Assembly: GCF_000243415.2 (NCBI RefSeq)
Contig: NZ_KI912270.1
Location: 5,041,837-5,105,836 of the forward strand
Origin: Mycolicibacterium tusciae JS617
GTDB taxonomy: Bacteria; Actinomycetota; Actinomycetes; Mycobacteriales; Mycobacteriaceae
DNA length: 64,000 nucleotides
Direction: 5' to 3'
This document shows positions 17,002 through 24,898 of the stretch, piece by piece (position 1 is the stretch's first letter; every line of letters starts with the position of its first letter). Position numbers and translations under genes: made by a program. The notes under the pieces are model-generated. The model searched no databases. It had not been told where the DNA came from and was given only the letters and a program-made list of their open reading frames with translations.

Positions 17002-17036
17002 TCCCGCCACCGCCTCCTGGCGGCGATCATCAGAAC

Positions 17037-17324
17037 ATGACCATCACCTGGGCAGTGACCAGCAGCGGCCACCGCAGCGAGCAGACCATCATCGGTCTCG
17101 GCGACAACCCCGCCCACGCACGCATCCGGCTCACGGCCGCCACCGCGGCCCTGATCGCCCGCGCCGGCGATGACGAATGGCCGCGCTACACACTGCACCT
17201 CGGAGCCGACATCGCCGCCATCATCCAGACCGGCCATGCCGTCGACGGCAGCCCCGACCACACCGGCACCGCCGAGCTCCTCGCCTGCCTGCACCACGAC
17301 AGCCCCCACCCCTTTACGCCGTAA
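17037..17324 (+). CDS. Small hypothetical protein
   Basis: A 95-residue protein beginning MTITWAVTSSGHRSEQTIIG. No recognised domain. It is the first of the small orphan genes, and it lies behind the DnaA-box hairpin rather than behind a family B leader. Confidence 0.55.
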   Translation: MTITWAVTSSGHRSEQTIIGLGDNPAHARIRLTAATAALIARAGDDEWPRYTLHLGADIAAIIQTGHAVDGSPDHTGTAELLACLHHDSPHPFTP

Positions 17325-17401
17325 CCCCCGCACACCACACCGGCGCGGTGCGGTGTCTTCGCCGTGCGCGGTCGCCGGGGCACTAGGCGCGACCGGCGGA
17401 G

Positions 17402-17682
17402 GCCCGCCTGCGGCGGGCGTGGTCCGTAGCCCCTCACCTTTAACCGTTCAGCTGGGTCGCCCAGTGTGACCGACGAGGCCCCGTCACGCGCAACCCACAC
17501 CCGCGCCGAACTGCGCAGGCCGAGTGACCTTTTCGGCCCTATCAAGCTCGCTGCCGCTCGCGGGCCGAAAACCCTGCTCCGCTCGTCACGGCCTCTTCGA
17601 GGTTGCGCGCGCCACCCCGCCGGTCCCCCGCAACCCCAGCGCTAACCGGCGCACCCAACCCGTACACGAACGGAGAACAACC
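17402..17682 (+). repeat. Family B leader hairpin, copy B1 (type 1)
   Basis: It runs from a GCCCGCC/GGCGGGC hairpin to the RBS GGAGAACAACC directly before the ATG at 17683. It holds GCGCAACC (17488-17495) opposite GGTTGCGC (17601-17608) and the invariant TTTTCGGCCC/GGGCCGAAAA apical stem. It is almost identical to B7 and B8, although the downstream genes are unrelated. Confidence 0.8.
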
Positions 17683-18246
17683 ATGACCACCCACACCGAC
17701 CTCCTCGCCGGCGGCCGCCACACCTACTGGCTGGGCGAACGCCTCGCCGCCATCGCCACCGACCTGCTCTACTTCGTCGAACCCGGCCACGAGGAACTGC
17801 ACCCCGACGGGCTGACCATCACCGCGCACCGCCGCAACCACACCTGGGGCTCCACCGCCCAGGTCTGGGCCCGAGACCCCCAGGGAGTCCTGCAGGCCAG
17901 CGCCGAATCCAGCGCCGCACACCCCGACCTCGGCCGTTCCATCTCCGCACGCACCCGCCACTTCCGCGGCGGCGGCCTGCTCTGGACCCACACCGCACCC
18001 GTCGTCACCGATGAACCGATCAACCCGCTGGACCCCTGGAGCTACGCCGCTGTTGGCCGCCACCTCTACCAGCTGCGCCCCGAATACCGCCTCGACGGCG
18101 CACCCCTATGGCAGCTCCGCACCGACGACCTCGACACCGAGCACCCCCGCTTCGCCGGCATCGACTCCGCCACCACCCACATCGCCGAGTTCCTCGAACC
18201 CGCACCCGCACCGTCCCGGCGGCGCCGCGGCACCCGTAGCGCCTAA
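17683..18246 (+). CDS. Small orphan plasmid protein behind leader B1
   Basis: A 187-residue protein, MTTHTDLLAGGRHTYWLGER. It has no recognised domain; W- and H-rich segments (LTITAHRRNHTWGSTAQVW) suggest a folded globular protein. The start is fixed by the RBS GGAGAACAACC at the end of the leader. Confidence 0.65.
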   Translation: MTTHTDLLAGGRHTYWLGERLAAIATDLLYFVEPGHEELHPDGLTITAHRRNHTWGSTAQVWARDPQGVLQASAESSAAHPDLGRSISARTRHFRGGGLLWTHTAPVVTDEPINPLDPWSYAAVGRHLYQLRPEYRLDGAPLWQLRTDDLDTEHPRFAGIDSATTHIAEFLEPAPAPSRRRRGTRSA

Positions 18247-18325
18247 CACCCACACCACGCCGGCCGCCGCCAACCCACCGCGGCCGCCGGCACCTCCCCT
18301 CCCGCACCACCGAAAGGACCCGACA

Positions 18326-18811
18326 ATGAGCGAGCACGCCACCACCCCCGCAGGCGAGACGACACCCCTGCGACGCGACGGAAACGCCCACTACTACAAC
18401 CAGATTGACCCTCCAGCAACACATTTCATCGAACAGACCGTGGCAGTGCACCTACGGCTCTCCGACGACGGCACCCGCTGGATCGTCGACGGCCCCAGCG
18501 TCGACGGCCACCCGCTCGACAGCACCTACCGCGATCTAAGCGCCACCAACTCCGAATGCGCCTGCAGCCAGCCCAAGGAATGCGCCCGGCTCCGCGACCA
18601 CGCCGACAATCTGCCGCTCCCCACCGGCGCCGAACTGCTCACGATGCTCGCCGACGCCCTCGACGCACCCGCCGAGCTCATCACCGCCGAACAAGCCAGC
18701 AGCTGGGCCGGGCGCGCCCTCACCGCCGACGAGCTCGACCGCCTCTCCGAAGCGATCCCGCACTCCTCGATCCCCGACGCCATCGACACCATCGCCGCCA
18801 GCTGGGACTAA
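18326..18811 (+). CDS. Small orphan plasmid protein
   Basis: A 161-residue protein, MSEHATTPAGETTPLRRDGN, behind RBS GAAAGGACCCGACA. It contains a CACSQPKECARL segment with three cysteines that could bind metal. The rest is helical. It lies 79 bases after the preceding gene with no leader between them, so it is probably cotranscribed. Confidence 0.65.
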   Translation: MSEHATTPAGETTPLRRDGNAHYYNQIDPPATHFIEQTVAVHLRLSDDGTRWIVDGPSVDGHPLDSTYRDLSATNSECACSQPKECARLRDHADNLPLPTGAELLTMLADALDAPAELITAEQASSWAGRALTADELDRLSEAIPHSSIPDAIDTIAASWD

Positions 18812-18824
18812 AACTCAGCACCGC

Positions 18825-18866
18825 GGGCCCGGTCACCCACCGCAGGGTGACCGGGCCCCCCTTTTC
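18825..18866 (+). terminator. Intrinsic terminator
   Basis: GGGCCCGGTCACCC pairs with GGGTGACCGGGCCC across a six-base loop and is followed by a CCCCTTTTCC tract, 14 bases after the stop at 18811. Confidence 0.75.
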
Positions 18867-18928
18867 CTCCGGTCCTAGCCGCCCGCCGCAGCACCCCTCC
18901 GGGGCGCTTGGCGAACGTCCGATATCCG

Positions 18929-19200
18929 TAACCCGTCACCTATCTACCTGTCAGCAGCCGCCCAGCCTGACCGCAGGACCCCGAGCCGGCTCAACCCACA
19001 CCCGCGCCGAACTGCACAGGCCGAGTGACCTTTTCGGCGCTGCCAACTCGCCGAAGGCGCTGTCGCGCCCGGCTCGCGCACGCCGAAAACCCTGCTCCGT
19101 CCCGGTGCGGCCTCTGCGGGGTTGACCCGCCCCACCCCACGGTCCATGACGCGCCCGCACTGACCGGCGCACCGCCGGTCACCAACAGTGAGGACCCACC
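18929..19200 (+). repeat. Family B leader hairpin, divergent copy B2 (type 3)
   Basis: It keeps the invariant core (CAGGCCGAGTGACCTTTTCG and GCCGAAAACCCTGCTCCG). The arms are changed and the apical loop is longer; the apical stem shrinks to TTTTCGGC/GCCGAAAA. CTCAACCC on the left still faces GGGGTTGA on the right. It ends at RBS GAGGACCCACC before the ATG at 19201. Confidence 0.7.
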
Positions 19201-19860
19201 ATGTTTGACCCGTTCGACAAGATCGCCGTACCCACCACCGCCGGCACCTACGTCATCGCCCTGTACTACGACATCGACGCCGCCGCACCCGATTACAGCG
19301 ACGACGGCGGATTCGTCTATCTCGGCACCGCCCGCACCATCAGCGCTCAACTGGGCGACGCCGCCCATGACGTCGCCGCCCTGCTGCGCCAGCACACCGC
19401 CGCCAATGACTCCCTCAACGACCATGAGTACCGGTCCGCGGCCGCCCTCTGCCGCTACCTGTGGCTGACCCGCGGACTCACCGGCATCCTGGAAGTCACC
19501 CGCAGCGGCGACCGCTACGGCACCGCCGAGCCCAGCGCCGACCGCTACCGCAGCATCGACGGTCTGGCCTGGGCGCCCGCCGACGCGACAGCACCCCTGG
19601 ACTACACACGTGGCACCGTGGCCGCCTACGACGCCTGGGCCAACGGCGAGGTCTACGGCTACACCGTCGTCGCCCCCGACGGCCGATACGTCGCCTCCTG
19701 CTGGGACTTTTACGCCGACCCCGACGAGCCGATCACCGCTGACGCTCCCCCCGGCCTGGCCATCATGGTCGCCGAGGCGCGCGAGGAGATCGACCAGGAC
19801 GTCGAAGCACGGACGGCCCAGGCCAACACCATCGGGTCCGGATTCATCGGGCTCATCTAA
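19201..19860 (+). CDS. Orphan plasmid protein behind leader B2
   Basis: A 219-residue acidic protein, MFDPFDKIAVPTTAGTYVIA. It has two aromatic-rich halves (EVTRSGDRYGTAE; EVYGYTVVAPDGRYVASCWDFYAD). I recognise no family. The second half looks like a small beta-rich domain. Confidence 0.65.
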   Translation: MFDPFDKIAVPTTAGTYVIALYYDIDAAAPDYSDDGGFVYLGTARTISAQLGDAAHDVAALLRQHTAANDSLNDHEYRSAAALCRYLWLTRGLTGILEVTRSGDRYGTAEPSADRYRSIDGLAWAPADATAPLDYTRGTVAAYDAWANGEVYGYTVVAPDGRYVASCWDFYADPDEPITADAPPGLAIMVAEAREEIDQDVEARTAQANTIGSGFIGLI

Positions 19861-19961
19861 AAACACTGTCCCGGCGAGCCGGCCACCGCGACATCCACCG
19901 GTGGCCGGCCGCCCTACAGCGACCCACCGCGTGCTGGCGGCCGCCCTGGCGGGCGCCGGAT

Positions 19962-20242
19962 GCCCGCCTGCGGCGGGCGTGGGTTGGGTAGCTACTCACC
20001 TTTAACCGTCAGCAGGGGTCGCAGCCTAATCGGCCGGGGGCCCGACCGGTCAACCCACACCGACGCCGAACTACGCAGGCCGAGTGACCTTTTCGGCCCT
20101 ATCAAGCTCGCTGCCGCTCGCGGGCCGAAAACCCTGCTCCGTCCGGCGTCGGCTCTTCGGGGTTGACCGCCCACCCTCACCCGATTGACCGCTCCCCAGC
20201 GCTGACCGGCGCACCACTCACCACGAGAAACGGAGAACAACA
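19962..20242 (+). repeat. Family B leader hairpin, copy B3 (type 2)
   Basis: The best-paired copy. GGTCAACCC faces GGGTTGACC, CCGACGCCG faces CGGCGTCGG, and the apical TTTTCGGCCC/GGGCCGAAAA stem is intact. The element ends with RBS GGAGAACAACA at the ATG at 20243. Nearly identical to B5. Confidence 0.8.
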
Positions 20243-20701
20243 ATGGACCACGCATTCGAACTCGCCTTCGACCTTCTCGCCGAAGCCGCCGACCGCATCC
20301 AGCACCAGCAGTACGGCATCACCCGGAACCTGCACCACAACCACGGACCGATCCAGCTGACCACCGTCCACGAGTACAGCCCCGAACAGGGACACCACCT
20401 CGTCCTGCTCGCCAACGACGACTACGGACTCCTGGCCGCCATCGAAGCCACCTCACCCGACCTCGACACCACCCCCGACACCCGCATCCAGAAAGTCCGG
20501 GACGGCGACCTGACCTTCCACGCCGTGCCCGGCACCTGGTCCTACCGCGCCACTGGCGCCCACACCTACACCCTGACCGCCGGAATCGGCGACGAACCGA
20601 TGTGGACCCTCACCATCGACCACGCACCCCTGGCCCTGGCCTACGACGACCTCCACCAGGCCATCGACGACGTGCTCACCACCGAACCCGTCGCCGCATA
20701 A
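20243..20701 (+). CDS. Small orphan plasmid protein behind leader B3
   Basis: A 152-residue protein, MDHAFELAFDLLAEAADRIQ. A helical N-terminus is followed by a beta-rich part (SYRATGAHTYTLTAGIGDEP). No family recognised. Confidence 0.65.
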   Translation: MDHAFELAFDLLAEAADRIQHQQYGITRNLHHNHGPIQLTTVHEYSPEQGHHLVLLANDDYGLLAAIEATSPDLDTTPDTRIQKVRDGDLTFHAVPGTWSYRATGAHTYTLTAGIGDEPMWTLTIDHAPLALAYDDLHQAIDDVLTTEPVAA

Positions 20702-20714
20702 CCGATCTGCGGCC

Positions 20715-20739
20715 GGGCCCGCCACCACCAGGCGGGCCC
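20715..20739 (+). terminator. GC-rich hairpin after the 152-residue gene
   Basis: GGGCCCGCC (20715-20723) pairs with GGCGGGCCC (20731-20739), 13 bases after the stop. No U tract. Confidence 0.5.
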
Positions 20740-20778
20740 GGCCCCATCCACCCACTGAAAGGACTCTCAATGAAGAAG

Positions 20779-21987
20779 TCAAGCCGCGGCGGTGACCGGG
20801 GGTGAATCAGGTTGCCAGGTCCGGTTGTCACGGATGAGGGCGTAGAGAACGTTGGTGCGCCGTCGCGCCAGGCAGATGGTGGCGGGGATCGGCCGCTTTC
20901 CTTCGTCTCGTTTGCGCTGGTAATAGGCCTTGGAATCTGGGTCGCAGCGGATCGCGGTCAACGCCGACATGTACATGACTCGGCGCAGTCGGCGACTGTA
21001 ACGCTTGGGGGTGTGCAGTCGTCCGGTGCGCTTTCCGGAGTCTCGAGACACTGGCGCCAGGCCGGCCCAGGCCGCGAGTTGGTCAGCCGATCCGATCAGC
21101 GCGGGATCACCAACGGCGGCGAGGAATTCGGCGCCCAGCCGAAATCCTATGCCGGGCATGCTGGTGATCACCTCGGCGAGTGGATGGCGGCGAAATCGGC
21201 CCTCGATGTCGGCGTCGGTGGTCTTGATGCGGTCATCGAGGGCGATCACCTCCCGCGCCAGATCAGCGATCAACCCGGCGGCCACCTCTTCGCCGGGCAG
21301 GCGCATCGTCTGGGTTTTCACTGCAGCCACCGCAGCCGCCGCGATCGAGGCGGCGTTGCGCACACCGGCATCGGTCAAGACTTTGGTCAGCCGCGAAACA
21401 CCGCTTTGTCGAATCGCTTTGGGACGCTGGTAGCGCGCCAGCAGTATCACCCAGCCACGGTCTTGGCTCGGTTGGGCGGCTCGTTCCAGGGCCGGGCAGA
21501 CCGCGACGAGTTGCTGGCGCAGCCGGTTGATCGTGCGGGTGCGGTCGGCCACCAGGTCGGCGCGATGGCCGGTGAGCATCCGCAACTCGCTGATCAAGTC
21601 ATCATCGGGATGCAGAACGGGCAAGTCCTGGCCGCGCATGCGCGCCTGGTCGGCGATCACCCGAGCGTCTTTGGCATCGGTTTTGGCCTCCCCACCGCGG
21701 TAGGTCGCCGAGGCCTGCCACACCGCCCGGCCGGCCAGATACCGGACCGTTTTGCCGGCGTCGGCCAGCACCGTCAACACCAGTGCGGCATACACCGTGG
21801 TCAGGTCCACCGTCCACGACACTCGCTCGGCCAGCTCGTCGATTTCAGCGACGAGCTCCCGGATCGGTTGCTCGTCGTTGACCAGCCGGCGCGACAACAC
21901 CACCTTCCCGCTGTCGTCGACCGCACAAACCCAGTGATGCTCTTTACCAACATCCACTCCAGCCCACACCTGGCCCGTCGTCATCAC
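20779..21987 (-). CDS. IS110-family recombinase (DEDD), copy 1
   Basis: A 402-residue protein. The N-terminal RuvC-like DEDD domain starts VWAGVDVGKEHHWVCAVDD and includes TDAKDARVIADQARM. The C-terminal Tnp20 domain includes ITSMPGIGFRLGAEFLAAVG and WAGLAPVSRDSGKRTGR, whose serine provides the second active site. IS110 enzymes insert element DNA using a bridge RNA transcribed from the noncoding end. The long plus-strand frame at 20812-22203 is an antisense shadow. Confidence 0.93.
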   Translation of the reverse strand: MMTTGQVWAGVDVGKEHHWVCAVDDSGKVVLSRRLVNDEQPIRELVAEIDELAERVSWTVDLTTVYAALVLTVLADAGKTVRYLAGRAVWQASATYRGGEAKTDAKDARVIADQARMRGQDLPVLHPDDDLISELRMLTGHRADLVADRTRTINRLRQQLVAVCPALERAAQPSQDRGWVILLARYQRPKAIRQSGVSRLTKVLTDAGVRNAASIAAAAVAAVKTQTMRLPGEEVAAGLIADLAREVIALDDRIKTTDADIEGRFRRHPLAEVITSMPGIGFRLGAEFLAAVGDPALIGSADQLAAWAGLAPVSRDSGKRTGRLHTPKRYSRRLRRVMYMSALTAIRCDPDSKAYYQRKRDEGKRPIPATICLARRRTNVLYALIRDNRTWQPDSPPVTAAA

Positions 21988-22009
21988 CCCTCTTTTCGCC
22001 TGTCTACCA

Positions 22010-22150
22010 ACATGATCCCCATGGACAACCCCGCCAGCATTTCCTTAAACAAGCGATCACATCGCAGATCTCAATCAGCGGCCAGAGGAGTCCAGGCAGG
22101 CCGGGCGGCCAGTCCTTTCAAGCCGCACCACCAGGGCCGGCTACGACCAT
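22010..22150 (-). ncRNA. Predicted IS110 bridge RNA, copy 1 (approximate limits)
   Basis: In the IS orientation the noncoding end upstream of the recombinase contains, 5' to 3': TGGTGGTG (complement of 22126-22133), TTGAAAGGAC (22112-22121), ATTGAGA (22069-22075) and TTTAAGGA (22042-22049). The first two match the left and right sides of the copy 2 target. The third equals the element's own recombinase-end terminus, and the fourth complements its noncoding-end terminus with one G-U. The order target-left, target-right, donor-left, donor-right is that known for the IS621 bridge RNA. Limits are inferred. Confidence 0.6.
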
Positions 22151-22230
22151 GCAGCCTCACCCGACCCACCCGGGTCACAGCCCAACGTAACAACACGAAG
22201 TAACTGCAACTACGAACTTAAGGACCCACC

Positions 22231-22506
22231 ATGACCAACAGCAACGACGCCGACTGGCAGGCCGACTGGGCAATCGAGATCGACCGAGGCCGCCTGGCCC
22301 TCGACGGCAGCCTGGTCGACGCCATCAACGCCCTCACCCGCGCACAGCAGGCGCTGGCCACCTTGACCAGCACACACGTCTACGACACCGAGTTCGCCGA
22401 GAACCCCCAAGGCGACGACATCGCTTCGTTCCTGTCCGACAGCCTGCGCAACACCCGAGCCGCCTACCACATCGCTCACCGCGTCATCGAGGACGAACGC
22501 ACCTGA
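22231..22506 (+). CDS. Small orphan plasmid protein whose RBS is supplied by IS110
   Basis: A 91-residue helical acidic protein, MTNSNDADWQADWAIEIDRG. No recognised family. The sequence immediately upstream is the IS110 right end, whose CTTAAGGAC gives an RBS at the original distance (ccacc then ATG). The native RBS half (CTGAAAGGAC) is now 1461 bases away. Confidence 0.65.
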   Translation: MTNSNDADWQADWAIEIDRGRLALDGSLVDAINALTRAQQALATLTSTHVYDTEFAENPQGDDIASFLSDSLRNTRAAYHIAHRVIEDERT

Positions 22507-22516
22507 GACGTCAGGG

Positions 22517-22547
22517 GCCGGGCCCACCGCCACCTGGTGGGCCCGGC
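22517..22547 (+). terminator. 12-bp perfect hairpin
   Basis: GCCGGGCCCACC (22517-22528) pairs with GGTGGGCCCGGC (22536-22547), shortly after the stop at 22506. No U tract. Confidence 0.5.
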
Positions 22548-22616
22548 TCCGCAGTCCAGACAACAGCTCTGCACCAACACATCTCGACCACGGAGGCCCG
22601 ACAATGCGAACCGCTC

Positions 22617-22671
22617 CACAACACCCACAATATGCGTTGCAAGGCGTATTCCCTCAGAGTAGTATCAACGT
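22617..22671 (+). promoter_or_regulatory. Promoter and palindromic operator of the higBA-like module
   Basis: TTGCAA, a 17-base spacer (GGCGTATTCCCTCAGAG) and TAGTAT form a good sigma-A promoter. Its -10 box ends about seven bases before the toxin ATG at 22672, so a leaderless mRNA is expected. The -35 lies inside the imperfect palindrome ATGCGTTGCAAGGCGTAT, a likely operator for the antitoxin. Confidence 0.5.
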
Positions 22672-23061
22672 ATGTTGATCGACTGGTCCGACGAGTTCAA
22701 CACCTGGCTCGATCGGCTTGAAGATCACGCCCACAACGACCCGATCAGCGCCCGCCGACTCGACTACATCACCGCACAACTGCAGCACCTCCAAGAACTC
22801 ACCGACGCACCCGAAGAAGACACCGCCCACCTGCGCCGCGTTCGTCAATCCAAGACCTATCCCGTCTGGCGACTGGCCCACCCCTACGACCCCGACATCG
22901 CCGTGCGGCTCATCGTGTGGTTCCCCGACGACGAACACGCCGTCATCGCCCTCTTCGCCGGCGACAAAGCCCGCATCGGAAACGCCTTCTACAACAGCGT
23001 CGGAACCCGAGCCGACGCCGCCATCGAGACCTGGAAACGCAGAAAGGACACCCAATCATGA
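22672..23061 (+). CDS. higB: HigB-like toxin (RelE superfamily)
   Basis: A 129-residue protein, MLIDWSDEFNTWLDRLED. The core segments HLRRVRQSKTYPVWRLAHP and VRLIVWFPDDEHAVIALFAGDKAR match the phage-derived Gp49/HigB-like toxins, which cleave mRNA on the ribosome. It precedes the antitoxin gene (toxin first, the usual order for higBA) with an ATGA overlap. No RBS is visible before the ATG, which fits a leaderless transcript. Confidence 0.8.
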   Translation: MLIDWSDEFNTWLDRLEDHAHNDPISARRLDYITAQLQHLQELTDAPEEDTAHLRRVRQSKTYPVWRLAHPYDPDIAVRLIVWFPDDEHAVIALFAGDKARIGNAFYNSVGTRADAAIETWKRRKDTQS

Positions 23062-23414
23062 CTGTTGAAGATCGCGGCGGGGCCCGCCTCAAGAAGCTGC
23101 TCGCCGACCCCGACCGCGCCGAGCGCGTCGCCCACATCCGCCAGCAGATGCGCGAGGACGACCGCGCCTACGCCATGAACCTGGCGCTGATCCGCCGCGC
23201 CGCCGACCTCACCCAAGTCGAACTCGCCCGACGCCTGGGAGTCGGACAAGCCGCGGTGTCCAAAGTCGAACGCCAACACGACCTTCTGCTGTCCACCCTG
23301 TCCAGCTACGTCGCCGCCGCCGGCGCCAACGCGCGCATCGTCGTCACCGTCGGAGACCGCGACCTGGAATTCGACCTCGCCACCCTGGCCGACGCAGCGC
23401 CACCGGAGCAGTAA
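23058..23414 (+). CDS. higA: HigA-like XRE antitoxin
   Basis: A 118-residue protein, MTVEDRGGARLKKLLADPDR. The HTH is clear: ALIRRAADLTQVELARRLGVGQAAVSKVER. The N-terminal helical part probably binds the toxin. The ATG overlaps the toxin stop, and RBS AGAAAGGACACCC lies within the toxin gene. It should repress the module through the palindrome upstream of the toxin. Confidence 0.85.
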   Translation: MTVEDRGGARLKKLLADPDRAERVAHIRQQMREDDRAYAMNLALIRRAADLTQVELARRLGVGQAAVSKVERQHDLLLSTLSSYVAAAGANARIVVTVGDRDLEFDLATLADAAPPEQ

Positions 23415-23529
23415 CCAGTCGCACCCGAGGGCACCCGTCAGCGAGCGACGCTGGCGTGGTGCCCTCGTTCATCGTCGAGCCCGGCGCTGCGGCCCCGATG
23501 CGCCGGCGCACTAGGTGCGACCGACGGAT

Positions 23530-23802
23530 GCCCGCCTGCGGCGGGCGTGGGTTGGGTAGCTACTCACCTTTAACCGTCAGCAGGGGTCGCAGCCTAATCG
23601 GCCGGGGGCCCGACCGGATCAACCCACACCGACGCCGAACTCCGCAGGCCGAGTGACCTTTTCGGCCCTATCAAGCTCGCTGCCGCTCGCGGGCCGAAAA
23701 CCCTGCTCCGTGCGCCGTCGGCTCTTCGGGGTTGACCGCCCACCCTCACCCGATTGACCGCTCCCCAGCGCTGACCGGCAGCGCACCGAAAGGGGAAACG
23801 TC
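23530..23802 (+). repeat. Family B leader hairpin, copy B4 (type 2)
   Basis: Pairing blocks: 23576-23580 with 23771-23775; 23583-23586 with 23763-23766; AATCGG 23596-23601 with CCGATT 23750-23755; TCAACCC 23619-23625 with GGGTTGA 23729-23735; GCAGG 23644-23648 with CCTGC 23702-23706; TTTTCGGCCC 23659-23668 with 23691-23700. The stretch GAGTGACC is a conserved bulge. RBS AAAGGGGAAACGTC precedes the ATG at 23803. Confidence 0.8.
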
Positions 23803-24054
23803 ATGTCCATCACCACCGCCATCATCACCACCGACTGCATCGCCACCATCGACCAGCCCGTCGATTGCCTCCTCGACGCCATGATCGAAGCCCAGAACCG
23901 CGTCGGACAGATCACCTGGGACGACATCGCCGCCGAGCGGGCCCAGGGCACCTACCGCAATCCCGCAGGAGCCACGGCCCCCATCACCGTCGTCGACACC
24001 AGCACCACCACCGACCTGCTCGACACCATCCGAACCTGGATGCAGCACGCCTAA
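23803..24054 (+). CDS. Small orphan plasmid protein behind leader B4
   Basis: An 83-residue protein, MSITTAIITTDCIATIDQPV. No domain recognised. It is short and thinly supported by composition alone, but the leader and RBS argue that it is translated. Confidence 0.55.
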   Translation: MSITTAIITTDCIATIDQPVDCLLDAMIEAQNRVGQITWDDIAAERAQGTYRNPAGATAPITVVDTSTTTDLLDTIRTWMQHA

Positions 24055-24160
24055 GCGCAGCGCCGCCGGCCCGGCCCCGCCTCGCGCGGGGACCGGGCTA
24101 CCGGCGTCTTCCGGGATCACACCTCACCAGCAGCAGCGGCCGCCCTGGCGGGCGCCGGAT

Positions 24161-24442
24161 GCCCGCCTGCGGCGGGCGTGGGTTGGGTAGCTACTCACCT
24201 TTAACCGTCAGCAGGGGTCGCAGCCTAATCGGCCGGGGGCCCGACCGGATCAACCCACACCGACGCCGAACTACGCAGGCCGAGTGACCTTTTCGGCCCT
24301 ATCAAGCTCGCTGCCGCTCGCGGGCCGAAAACCCTGCTCCGTGCGCCGCCGGCTCTTCGGGGTTGACCGCCCACCCTCACCCGATTGACCGCTCCCCAGC
24401 GCTGACCGGCGCACCACTCACCACGAGAAACGGGAGAACATC
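24161..24442 (+). repeat. Family B leader hairpin, copy B5 (type 2)
   Basis: Nearly identical to B3 up to RBS CGGGAGAACATC before the ATG at 24443. It is preceded, as in B3, by an extra GC-rich hairpin region (GGCCGCCCTGGCGGGCGCC). The 24055-24160 stretch also holds a terminator-like hairpin. Confidence 0.8.
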
Positions 24443-24808
24443 ATGACCACCACCACCGCCACACCCACCGTGCCCACCACCGTGTACCTCAACGAGGCCC
24501 CCGCAAGTTTCCTCGGCTTCAACCGCGCCGCACCCGCGCGGCTGCGCGCCGCCGCAACTTTCAACCTGCCCATCCCCACCGACACCCGACCACAGCAGAC
24601 CGCCATCAGCGCCGCACTCGAGCACATCTTCGACGAGCTCAACTGCGAACCCACCACCACCTGGGCCACCGGATGGCGCCACGCCGGACACCGCAGCCTG
24701 TCCGTCGGCGACGTCGTAGTCATCGGCGAAACCGCCTGGGCCGTCGCCTCGGTGGGTTGGAACCCCGTGTCCACCGACGAACTCACCGCAGCCATTGATC
24801 GGTCCTGA
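24443..24808 (+). CDS. Small orphan plasmid protein behind leader B5
   Basis: A 121-residue protein, MTTTTATPTVPTTVYLNEAP. The C-terminal part (RSLSVGDVVVIGETAWAVAS) looks like a small beta-barrel with a GDVV turn. No family named. Confidence 0.6.
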   Translation: MTTTTATPTVPTTVYLNEAPASFLGFNRAAPARLRAAATFNLPIPTDTRPQQTAISAALEHIFDELNCEPTTTWATGWRHAGHRSLSVGDVVVIGETAWAVASVGWNPVSTDELTAAIDRS

Positions 24809-24814
24809 CCACCC

Positions 24815-24846
24815 GATCGGGCCCCGCCCCGGCGCGGGGCCCGATC
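24815..24846 (+). terminator. 12-bp perfect hairpin
   Basis: GATCGGGCCCCG (24815-24826) pairs with CGGGGCCCGATC (24835-24846) just after the stop at 24808. No U tract. Confidence 0.5.
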
Positions 24847-24898
24847 ACCACCCCAGCTCATCCATCACCCATCCTTGAAAGGACTCTCAATGAAGAAG

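Larger units (their letters stand above)
20761..22225 (-). mobile_element. IS110-family insertion sequence, copy 1
   Basis: A 1461-bp element plus a shared GGAC at both edges (20761-20764 and 22222-22225). It is identical to copy 2. It has no terminal inverted repeats, as expected for IS110. It carries a recombinase gene on the minus strand and a long noncoding end of about 234 bases at its right. Removing it restores CTGAAAGGACCCACCATG, an RBS plus start codon, so it sits in the translation start region of the 91-residue gene. Confidence 0.9.

Noticed and set aside
20812..22203. Long plus-strand frame opposite the IS110 recombinase (also 24932-26323)
   Set aside because: It is antisense to an unmistakable recombinase gene and has no domain of its own; a GC-rich shadow.
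22604..22678. 24-codon frame before the HigB-like gene as a leader peptide
   Set aside because: It starts upstream of the predicted promoter -10 box, so it would not be on the main transcript.
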